Shown here piece after piece: positions 7,642 through 12,872 of a stretch of 13,814 bases of DNA (position 1 is the first letter of the stretch; every line of letters begins with the position of its first letter). Source of the DNA: Nostocoides sp. (lineage in GTDB: Bacteria > Actinomycetota > Actinomycetes > Actinomycetales > Dermatophilaceae); contig JADJEA010000016.1 in assembly GCA_016702415.1 (NCBI GenBank), positions 1-13,814 of the forward strand, read 5' to 3'. The translations under genes were made by a program, and so were the position numbers. The notes beneath the pieces are model-generated. The model saw nothing but the letters and a program-made list of their open reading frames with translations, searched no databases and was not told the DNA's origin.

Positions 7642-8401
7642 GCGTCTACGCCGTGGGCATGTCCAGAACGAGATCGACATTGCCGGCCCGTCCTGCGGCA
7701 CCTGCAAACCCAGGTCGACCACATCCTGATCGCCACAACCTGTCCACCGACGCCACCCGCAGCATCCTGGAGCCACCTGGCGCCGGCGCGGACGACATCG
7801 ACCCCGGACCCCACCGGCAGCCGGAGAAGATGACCGCACTGGCCCACCCAGGCCATCGCCGCCGGGCGCGGACTGGGTGGTCCCGTTCGACGCCGACGAA
7901 ATTTGGTACTCCCCGTTCGGGCGTATCGCCGACGTGCTGGGCTCACTGGATGTCACGGTCGCGGTGGCCGACCTGTTCGACCATGTGCCCACCGGCCTGG
8001 ACAACCCGGCGATCACCGACCCGATCCGGCGCATCGGGTGGCGCCGCCGCGAACCCGGTGCCATGAGCAAGATGGCGTGCCGCACCGGCGCGGGCCTGGT
8101 CATCGGGCAGGGCAACCACACCGCCAGCTACGCCGCCGAACCGACCGCGATCACCGGGCAGTTGGTGGTGCGCCACTTCCCGTACCGCACCCGTGAGCAG
8201 TTCGTCGCCAAAGCCAAACAGGGCGCCGCCGCACTGAAGCTGACCCGGTTGCCGTTGTCCAGTGGGGCGCACTGGCGCCAGTACGGGCGTATCGCGGAAC
8301 GTGACGGCGACGACGCCCTGGCCGACGTGTTCACCACCTGGTTCTTCGCCCCGGACCCGACCGCTGACCCCACCCTGATGTTCGACCCGGCACCGGTATG
8401 A
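7638..8401 (+). pseudogene. Glycosyltransferase with DxD motif (GT2-like), 5' third frameshifted
   Basis: A GTG at 7638 overlaps the methyltransferase stop and opens with VSVYAVGM. Frame 2 then reads QNEIDIAGP, frame 1 LRHLQTQVDHILIAT, frame 3 NLSTDATRSILE and RQPEKMTALAH, and frame 2 ADWVVPFDADEIWYSPFGRI. Together these match the N-M-xNE-x-D ... HL.....D.I.I.DN.STD.T......L start of GT2-like enzymes and the DADE donor-metal motif. From 7871 the protein runs cleanly in frame 2 to 8401 with LVIGQGNHTASYAAE, QLVVRHFPYRTREQFVAKAK and a C-terminal FTTWFFAPDPTADPTL. At least four frame changes lie between 7660 and 7871. The intact length would be about 254 residues, normal for the group. The stop overlaps the next ATG as ATGA (8398-8401). 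Confidence 0.72.
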
Positions 8402-9093
8402 GTGTCACGGTCATCATCGCCGCCCACGCCGACGACGACGCCCACCGCGTCGCCGCCCGCCGCTGGGTGACCGACCGCTACCTGGCGCGCTTCCCGTGGC
8501 CGGTGCAGGTGTCCATTCAGCAGGGCGACTACTGGTGCAAGGCCGAGGCGGTGAACCCGACAGCAGCCGACGTCGACGCCGACGTCCTGGTCATCGCCGA
8601 CGCCGACTCGTATGCGTCGGTGGCGGGCATGACGGCCGCGGTGACCGCGGTGACCGACAAGCGTGCGCCGTGGGCCATGCCCGCAGCCAGCGTTCACCGG
8701 CTGGACCAACGGTCCACCGAGGCCGTGTTGGCCACCGCACCGAGCACCGACGTGCCCAGTGTGGTCACCGGCCGCAGCCACGAACTACTCGCCGGGGGCG
8801 GCATCGTCGTGGTGCGCCGTGACGTGTGGAACGACGTCGGCGGGTTCGACCCGCGCTTCCACGGCTGGGGTGGCGAGGACTACGCGCTGGGGTGCGCGCT
8901 GCGGTCCCTGACCGGGCGCTACGCGCACAAGGTCGGCGGCACCCTGTGGCACCTGTGGCACCCCCCGGCGCCGTCCAACGGTGGCCTGCTGCCCGACGAC
9001 AACGCCGCGTTGGCGTCGCGGTACCGGCACGCGAAGTTCGACCCCGCCGAGATGCGGGACATCATCAACGAAAGGCAGGCGGCATGGCACTGA
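8398..9093 (+). CDS. Glycosyltransferase, GT2/galactosyltransferase (GT7 C-terminal)-like
   Basis: This 231-residue protein is intact and is the best-preserved glycosyltransferase of the cassette. The N-terminus MSVTVIIAAHADDD is the first strand of a GT-A fold. The donor-metal motif is VLVIADADSYAS near residue 68. The C-terminal region GGGIVVVRRDVWNDVGGFDP followed by RFHGWGGEDYALG is the characteristic GT7/GT2 acceptor site, in which the ED pair is catalytic. A His/Trp-rich segment (GGTLWHLWHPP) follows. The start ATG 8398 overlaps the previous stop (ATGA), with no Shine-Dalgarno, so translation is probably coupled. The stop overlaps the connector gene start (9084) by 10 bases. In phages such enzymes can decorate capsid or tail proteins; the substrate here is unknown. 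Confidence 0.87.
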   Translation: MSVTVIIAAHADDDAHRVAARRWVTDRYLARFPWPVQVSIQQGDYWCKAEAVNPTAADVDADVLVIADADSYASVAGMTAAVTAVTDKRAPWAMPAASVHRLDQRSTEAVLATAPSTDVPSVVTGRSHELLAGGGIVVVRRDVWNDVGGFDPRFHGWGGEDYALGCALRSLTGRYAHKVGGTLWHLWHPPAPSNGGLLPDDNAALASRYRHAKFDPAEMRDIINERQAAWH

Positions 9094-9700
9094 TCACCGG
9101 CACAGACCTGGCCACCTACCTGCAGATCACCTACTCCGCGGGCGACACCGCGCTGTCCCAGGCCGTCACGCTGGCGTGCGGTCTGGTCACCGGGTACACC
9201 GGGCAGAACATCGAGTCCGCGACCTACACCCACACGCTGCCCATCGGCCCGGACCTGACCATCCGGTTACCGCAGCGCCCGGTCACCGCCGTTACGTCGG
9301 TCACGATTGACGGCACCGTCCTGACGTCGGGCACGGACTACGACTGGGACGGCCTGTCACCGCTGATCGCACTGGACGGGTACACCCCCGACGACGACGT
9401 GTTCACCGCGTCCGTGGTCTACGTCGCCGGATACGCCAGCGTGCCCGCCGACGTGAAGGCCGCCACCTGTCGATCGGCGCCGCGCTTCTACGGCGCCGCC
9501 CCGGTGTCACGTCGGAGTCCATCGACGACTACCGGGTCAGCTACGACACCGGTCGTGGTGCGGGCGGGCTCAACGACTACGAGCGGTCCATCCTGAAGCG
9601 GTACCGGGTCCGCCTGGGCAGCATCACCCCCACCGCTGCCACAGCGGGACGGGACTCCGACGCCTGGGCTTATGCGTTCGCCGGCTGGCGGTGGCCATGA
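9084..9700 (+). CDS. Head-tail connector protein (HK97 gp6-like), one frameshift
   Basis: This is the ring protein that joins the portal to the tail. The start ATG 9084 (MALITGTDLATYLQITYSAG) is in frame 3. The N-terminal helical part and TGYTGQNIESATYTHTLPI, followed by the beta-rich RLPQRPVTAVTSVTIDGTVL and TDYDWDG, are typical of gp6-like connectors. Near 9463 the reading must change to frame 2 (one base missing), which yields LSIGAALLRRRPGVTSESID, DYRVSYDTG and LNDYERSILKRYR, the usual C-terminal signature with ERSILKRYR. It ends at TGA 9698-9700, overlapping the next ATG (9697). Reconstructed length is about 205 residues. Without the correction the frame 3 product ends at 9596. Position right after the decoration cassette restores the standard connector block. 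Confidence 0.83.
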
Positions 9701-10080
9701 GCGTCGAGGGACTGATCGCGCGCGGCCGTGCCGCGCACCTGCGGGTCATGGTCGACACCTGTGTGATCACCCGCGCGGGCGCGGCCACGATGAACACCAC
9801 CACCGGTGCCATCACCACCGCGACCGCGTCCATCTACACCGGCAAGTGTCGGCTGCGTGGCGACAGTGCGGCTGGGGCGAACGTGCGCGAGACCGACACC
9901 GGGGGAGCCGAGCAGGTCACCGTCCGGTACGCGCTGCTGCTGCCCTACGGGTCCGACAGTTCCGTGCTGGTGGGTGACCTTGTTGCTATCGGGTCGCGCA
10001 CCTTGATTGTTCTGGGCCGCATCAACGCCACGTCCACCACCGCCGCATCACTGCTCGTCGAGGAGGTGCCGGAAACGTGA
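9697..10080 (+). CDS. Head-tail connection protein, DUF6093-like
   Basis: An intact 127-residue protein starting at ATG 9697, which overlaps the previous stop (ATGA); a GTG at 9691 in the same frame is less likely. The N-terminal helix (LIARGRAAHLRVMVDTCVIT) is followed by a beta-rich domain with YTGKCRLRG, VTVRYALLLPYGSDSSVLVG and SRTLIVLGRINATST, ending EEVPET. The pattern of an early VDTC, a mid Y.G.CR and a late LR.D.V.....R.L.V resembles the DUF6093 group found between connector and gp10-like genes in actinophages. The role is inferred to be a head-closure or adaptor protein. The stop overlaps the next start as GTGA (10077-10080). Confidence 0.75.
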   Translation: MSVEGLIARGRAAHLRVMVDTCVITRAGAATMNTTTGAITTATASIYTGKCRLRGDSAAGANVRETDTGGAEQVTVRYALLLPYGSDSSVLVGDLVAIGSRTLIVLGRINATSTTAASLLVEEVPET

Positions 10081-10456
10081 ACCAGAACCTGACCGCCCGA
10101 CAACTGGCCGCCCAGTTCGACCGTGCCGCCGCCGAGGTCACCGAGGCTGTGGGCGCGGTGGTGAGGCCGCGGCATACCCGGGCGCGTGCGGCGACGCCCA
10201 CGACTCGGGTGGCCACGACGGCGAGGGCAGGACAACAACGACCCTACGGGTTCGCGGCACGCCAGATCGAAGCCGTCCCCGACGGGGACTGGAGATGGTC
10301 ATCGGGTTACGACAACCAGATCGAACCGTTGGCTGCCGCTATCGAATTCGGGACCGCATCCCGTGGCCCGGCGGGCACCTGTCCCGCGCGCTGATGACCG
10401 AGGCGCCCATCTTCGAGCGTGTCGTGCCGCTGGCCGCGTTGAAACGGTTGCGCTGA
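10077..10456 (+). CDS. HK97 gp10-like neck/tail-completion protein, frameshifted
   Basis: A GTG at 10077 starts the frame 3 reading NQNLTARQLAAQFDRAAAEV, a long amphipathic helix typical of gp10-like proteins. From about 10160 to 10240 the frame is uncertain: frame 2 gives AAAYPGACGDAHDS, which looks better than the Arg-rich frame 3. Frame 3 is credible again with QIEAVPDGDWRWSSGYDNQI and EPLAAAIEFGTASR. The end is frame 2, HLSRALMTEAPIFERVVPLA, stop at 10454-10456. The motif of a residue pair like EFGT...P.....RAL followed by a C-terminal helix is typical of the family (about 126 residues). Frame 3 alone would end at 10394. The stop overlaps the next ATG at 10456. Confidence 0.72.
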
Positions 10457-10864
10457 TGGCACTGCTCGCCACCCGCCTCATGGTCGCCGCCGTCGTCACG
10501 CGCATCGGCGGCGCGTCCAACATCACGGCCTACAACGCCCAAGGACCCACCCCGCCGGCGGGGATGACGTGCATCGTCTACGCCTCACCCGGCGACCCCG
10601 ACGGCGTCCTGGGTGACCCCGACCGCAACGTGTCCGTACAGTTCCAAACCACCTGTGTGGGCACCACGCCGAACAGGCGCATGTTGACCCACGACCCTGT
10701 GGTGGCCCGCCTGAACCGGTGAGTCGTTGTCCGGCACCGGGTTCACCACCTACCCGGTGCGCATGGTCCCCGGCTCGCAGCAGCCGGTGCGCCGCGACGA
10801 CGCCCTGGCCACCCCGTACTTCTACGTCACCTGTTCCTGGGTCGCGGTCGCGCAACCCACCTAG
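10456..10864 (+). CDS. Tail terminator-like protein, one frameshift
   Basis: The ATG at 10456 opens frame 1: MALLATRLMVAAVVTRIGG, then NAQGPTPPAGMTCIVYASPG and VSVQFQTTCVGTTPNRRM, stop at 10722. Just beyond 10690 the frame 2 reading continues with ESLSGTGFTTYPVRMVPGSQ and PVRRDDALATPYFYVTCSWV, stop TAG at 10862-10864. The joined product is about 135 residues with the short alpha/beta plan of tail terminators: N-terminal helix, D/N-V-xVQFQT strand, QPVRRDD near the C-terminus. Its place, after the gp10-like gene and before the tail tube gene, is where actinophages keep this gene. The break needs one extra or two missing bases. Function is inferred from order and fold-like pattern, not from a catalytic motif. 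Confidence 0.68.
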
Positions 10865-10866
10865 AC

Positions 10867-10938
10867 CCCTGCCCGCGGCGTGCCCCCGTGTTCACACCAC
10901 CCCGTTGTGGTCCGGGTGCGGCGACGCCGCGGGCAGGG
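10867..10938 (+). other. Large inverted repeat / stem-loop between connector and tail genes
   Basis: CCCTGCCCGCGGCGT at 10867-10881 is the exact reverse complement of ACGCCGCGGGCAGGG at 10924-10938. The 42-base loop folds further: CCCG 10885-10888 with CGGG 10913-10916, and ACCAC 10896-10900 with GTGGT 10907-10911. The result is a branched or stacked stem starting two bases after the tail terminator stop. No T-run follows the 3' arm. It could be a factor-dependent or structure-only terminator, an RNA processing signal that sets tail-tube expression, or a protein-binding palindrome. The pairing is seen directly; the role is inference. Confidence 0.65.
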
Positions 10939-10968
10939 CCAACCCACCCACACGTCCCCGACCACCGG

Positions 10969-10983
10969 GCGGGGCGACCCCGC
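10969..10983 (+). other. Short GC hairpin upstream of the small tail gene
   Basis: GCGGGG (10969-10974) pairs perfectly with CCCCGC (10978-10983) around the 3-base loop CGA. It lies 13 bases before the Shine-Dalgarno AAGGAGG (10997-11003) and 30 bases after the larger inverted repeat. It may affect translation initiation of the small gene or mark the end of a processed transcript. A six-pair GC stem can occur by chance in GC-rich DNA. Confidence 0.35.
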
Positions 10984-11010
10984 AACACCAACCCCCAAGG
11001 AGGTCGGCCG

Positions 11011-11154
11011 ATGGCTGACACAGTGCGCCTGGTCCACCCGGACACCGGCGGCGAGTTCGAGTGCGACCCCGACGCGGTCGCGGCATGGCAGGCAAGAGGC
11101 TGGAAACGCGCAGGCGTGACGGTCAAGAGCAAGAAGGAGACAGGCAATGGCTGA
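11011..11154 (+). CDS. Small tail-region protein, 47 aa (DUF7302-like)
   Basis: ATG 11011 has the strongest ribosome site in the window, AAGGAGG at 10997-11003, seven bases upstream. The product reads MADTVRLVHPDTGGEFECDP and AWQARGWKRAGVTVKSKKE. The pattern V.LVHPDTG......P..V..W...GW resembles small actinophage proteins encoded next to the major tail protein, for which the DUF7302 name comes to mind; I cannot verify it. There is no signal peptide or membrane segment. The stop overlaps the tail tube start (11147) by eight bases, so the two are probably coupled. It may be a minor structural or assembly factor. The frame is intact. Confidence 0.65.
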   Translation: MADTVRLVHPDTGGEFECDPDAVAAWQARGWKRAGVTVKSKKETGNG

Positions 11155-11622
11155 CATCATCGCCGATGGCTACGTCAAGGTCGGCTGGGTCACCACCCTG
11201 TCGAGTCTGACGTCGCCCACGGCCGTACAACTGGGCGCAGGCGTGGACCTCGAAACGTTCCTCACCGCTGACGGGTTGGGCATCGAACTGGGCGACGAAG
11301 CCGTGGACACGTCCGCGCTCAACTCCACGTTCAGCACCGAGAAGGCCGGTCGCGGCACGGTGTCCATCGAACTGACGTTCAAGGACCAGGGCGCGGCCAA
11401 CCCGCCGTGGACCACGTTCGCCACCCGGCCGACCGGGTTCCTGGTGGTCCGGACCGGTGCCTGGCCACGACCACCGACTGGACGGCCGCCCAGAGGTCGA
11501 TGTCTACAGCTGTGTCGCCGGTGACCGGAAGCCACTCGCCCCGGCGGCCAACGAGGTCGCCAAGTTCAGCATCCAACTGTTCTCCACCGCTGACCCTCAA
11601 GATCGCCGTCGCGGCGGCATAA
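11147..11622 (+). CDS. Major tail (tube) protein, copy 1, frameshifted in the 3' half
   Basis: ATG 11147 follows AAGGAG (11134-11139). Frame 2 gives MADIIADGYVKVGWVTTLSS, then FLTADGLGIELGDEAVDTSA, STEKAGRGTVSIELTFKDQG and TTFATRPTGFLVVR. After about 11450 frame 1 supplies LATTTDWTAAQ, frame 3 EVDVYSCVAGDRKPLAPAAN and EVAKFSIQLFSTA, and frame 1 LKIAVAAA with TAA at 11620-11622. The reconstructed protein has about 158 residues. The G.L.....R.FL..R.G....W..A..V.VY......R.P.A.NE..KF....F plan is that of siphophage tail tube subunits. Frame 2 alone would end at 11524 with an Arg-rich, implausible tail. It is clearly paralogous to the gene directly downstream. Confidence 0.82.
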
Positions 11623-11631
11623 GGAGTAACC

Positions 11632-12109
11632 ATGCCAGACATCATCAACGACGGCCTGACCACCGTCAGCTTCGTGCCCACCATCGCCGACACCGCCGGC
11701 CCCACGGTCGCGGAACTCAACGCCGGGCCAGAACTGACGCGTTCCTGACCCCGACGGGTTGGGCATGGAGATCGGCACCGAGTCCGTCGACACCACCGCG
11801 CTGTCCTCGACCTACAACGCCGAACTGCCGGGCGCCAGATGACCGTCTCCACCGAACTCACCCTGAAGCACCAGGGCGACGCCATCGCACCGTTCTCCAC
11901 GTTCGCCGCGAAGCCTGAGGGTTACATCGGGGTGCGGCCGCAACGTGGCCGCGACCACGGCGTGGACCGTCAGCGACCGTGGCGAGGTGTACCCGGTGCA
12001 GATCGGTACCCGACGCCGCAACGCGCCCGCCGCCAACGAGGTGCTGAAGTTCACGGTGCAGGCGTTCCACACCGCAGTACCCGTGTTCGGGTCCACGGTC
12101 GCCGCATGA
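11632..12109 (+). CDS. Major tail (tube) protein, copy 2 (paralogue of copy 1), frameshifted
   Basis: ATG 11632 has AAGGAG at 11621-11626, overlapping the previous stop. Frame 1 reads MPDIINDGLTTVSFVPTIAD and TVAELNAGPELT. Frame 2 (from about 11750) reads DGLGMEIGTESVDTTALSST and YNAELPG, frame 1 (from about 11830) MTVSTELTLKHQGDAIAPFS and TFAAKPEGYIGVR, and frame 2 (from about 11940) NVAATTAWTVSDRGEVYPVQ, RRRNAPAANEVLKFTVQAFH and TAVPVFGSTVAA with TGA at 12107-12109. About 159 residues. Alignment with copy 1 runs end to end: xPDII/ADII, FLT..DGLG.E.G.E.VDT.AL, ELT.K.QG, FAxxPxG, APAANEV.KF. The stop overlaps the chaperone ATG (12106). Confidence 0.8.
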
Positions 12110-12523
12110 GCGACCTCAGGGCGCGTATCGCGCAGGCACAGCCCCGCAGCAAGTCTGTGGCGCTGTGCCTGCGCGGCGACCTGTTGTCCGACCTGGTGGA
12201 GCGGAAACCGCCAGGAGACACGGGACAGGGTTGCCGCGCTGAAAACCGAGATCGAATCCGCGACGGTCGTGGTCGCAGTCCGGGGGCTGTCTTACGGGGA
12301 GTACCGGAGGTTGAGAACGCACACCCGGACCCCAAGGGGGGACGGGTGGGACGCTGACACGTTCCCCCCAAGCGCTGGTCAAGGCGGCGCTGGTGGATGT
12401 CACCGCGGAGGACGCCGACCTGCTGCTATCCACGATCACCTCCGGGCAATGGTGGAGTTGTTCACAGCGGCGTTGACGGTGACGAATGCGGTTGATGCCG
12501 TCCCTTTGCCGAAGCGCGGCTAA
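12106..12523 (+). CDS. Tail assembly chaperone, upstream (gpG-like) product, frameshifted
   Basis: Tail chaperones coat the tape measure protein while the tube polymerises. ATG 12106 overlaps the previous stop (ATGA). Frame 1 gives MSDLRARIAQAQPRSKSVAL and GDLLSDLVER. Frame 2 gives DRVAALKTEIESATVVVAVR and GLSYGEYRRLR, frame 1 a short AHPDPKG, frame 2 DGWDADTFP, frame 3 ALVKAALVDVTAEDADLLLS and TITSGQW, and frame 2 VELFTAALTVTNAVDAVPLP with TAA at 12521-12523. The L.Y.EY..L...HP....D.GWD.DTFP.ALV.A.L.D sequence and the GQW.ELF.AA closing helix are diagnostic. About 139 residues. The gene carries the slippery site described separately, so a longer fusion is also expected. Confidence 0.8.
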
Positions 12524-12872
12524 CCGGCGACCCACTACTACGGGTTGAGGTTGAAGCCGCGCGGGCGTGGGGCGTCCCGTACTCGGTTCTCATGGGCCGG
12601 GTTGTGCCAGGCGGGGCGCCCACGTTCACCCACGACGACACAGTCCTAGCGGTCGCGTTGCAGCACCTTGAAGCGGCGGCGTGTTCGGGGTGTGGGCAGG
12701 ACCGCCGCCAGTCCACGAACCCGGACAACGAATACAAGTGGCGCGCTGAAGCTGTGCGTTGCCACGCGTGCGCGGCACGGGATCGTAAGGCGGCAGCGCA
12801 TGAGGCTGCCGGGGGTCCACAGCAGGGCTGCTGTTCTCAGTCCATCTACCCAACGACGAAGGAGCGCCATGA
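12106..12872 (+). CDS. Tail assembly chaperone, -1 frameshift fusion product (gpGT-like)
   Basis: After slipping back one base at 12502-12508, ribosomes leave frame 2 for frame 1 and read AEARLTGDPLLRVEVEAARA, WGVPYSVLMGR, then VLAVALQHLEAAACSGCGQD and RWRAEAVRCHACAARDRK-like sequence (the actual text is KWRAEAVRCHACAARD). Two CxxC pairs, CSGC and CHAC, about 27 residues apart, form a zinc-ribbon-like motif common in the T extension of actinophage chaperones. Frame 1 runs on to 12906, but frame 3 from about 12815 gives GLLFSVHLPNDEGAP with TGA at 12870-12872. This overlaps the tape measure ATG (12869) and is the more natural end, implying one missing base near the five-G run around 12809. The fusion mechanism is well known for tail chaperones of this position. 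Confidence 0.72.
12502..12508 (+). promoter_or_regulatory. Programmed -1 ribosomal frameshift slippery heptamer CCCTTTG
   Basis: In the chaperone frame the codons are GTC CCT TTG, so C CCT TTG fits the canonical X XXY YYZ slippery form; slipping back one base re-pairs CCC and TTT. It lies 12 bases before the zero-frame stop (TAA 12521-12523), and the -1 frame downstream is open into a conserved T-type extension. Position, register and downstream coding all agree with the G/GT mechanism of siphophages. No strong downstream pseudoknot was identified by eye. Confidence 0.75.

Noticed and set aside
6952..8121. 389-codon minus-strand open frame opposite methyltransferase and glycosyltransferase
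   Set aside because: It is antisense to the intact methyltransferase with its SAM motif, and its translation has no coherent domain.
10867..10938. Inverted repeat as a phage attachment site, origin or intrinsic terminator
   Set aside because: There is no integrase nearby, no iteron or AT-rich region, and no T-run after the 3' arm. It is kept only as a structured element of unknown role.
10720..11018. Open frames through the 10865-11010 gap (Pro/Thr/Arg-rich translations)
   Set aside because: They are low-complexity readings across an inverted repeat with no ribosome site or family resemblance; the gap is better treated as non-coding.
11457..11918. 153-codon frame 3 open frame spanning both tail tube genes
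   Set aside because: Only its 5' part (EVDVYSC to FSTA) is real, as the 3' segment of tube copy 1; the rest is a shadow reading across the gene boundary.
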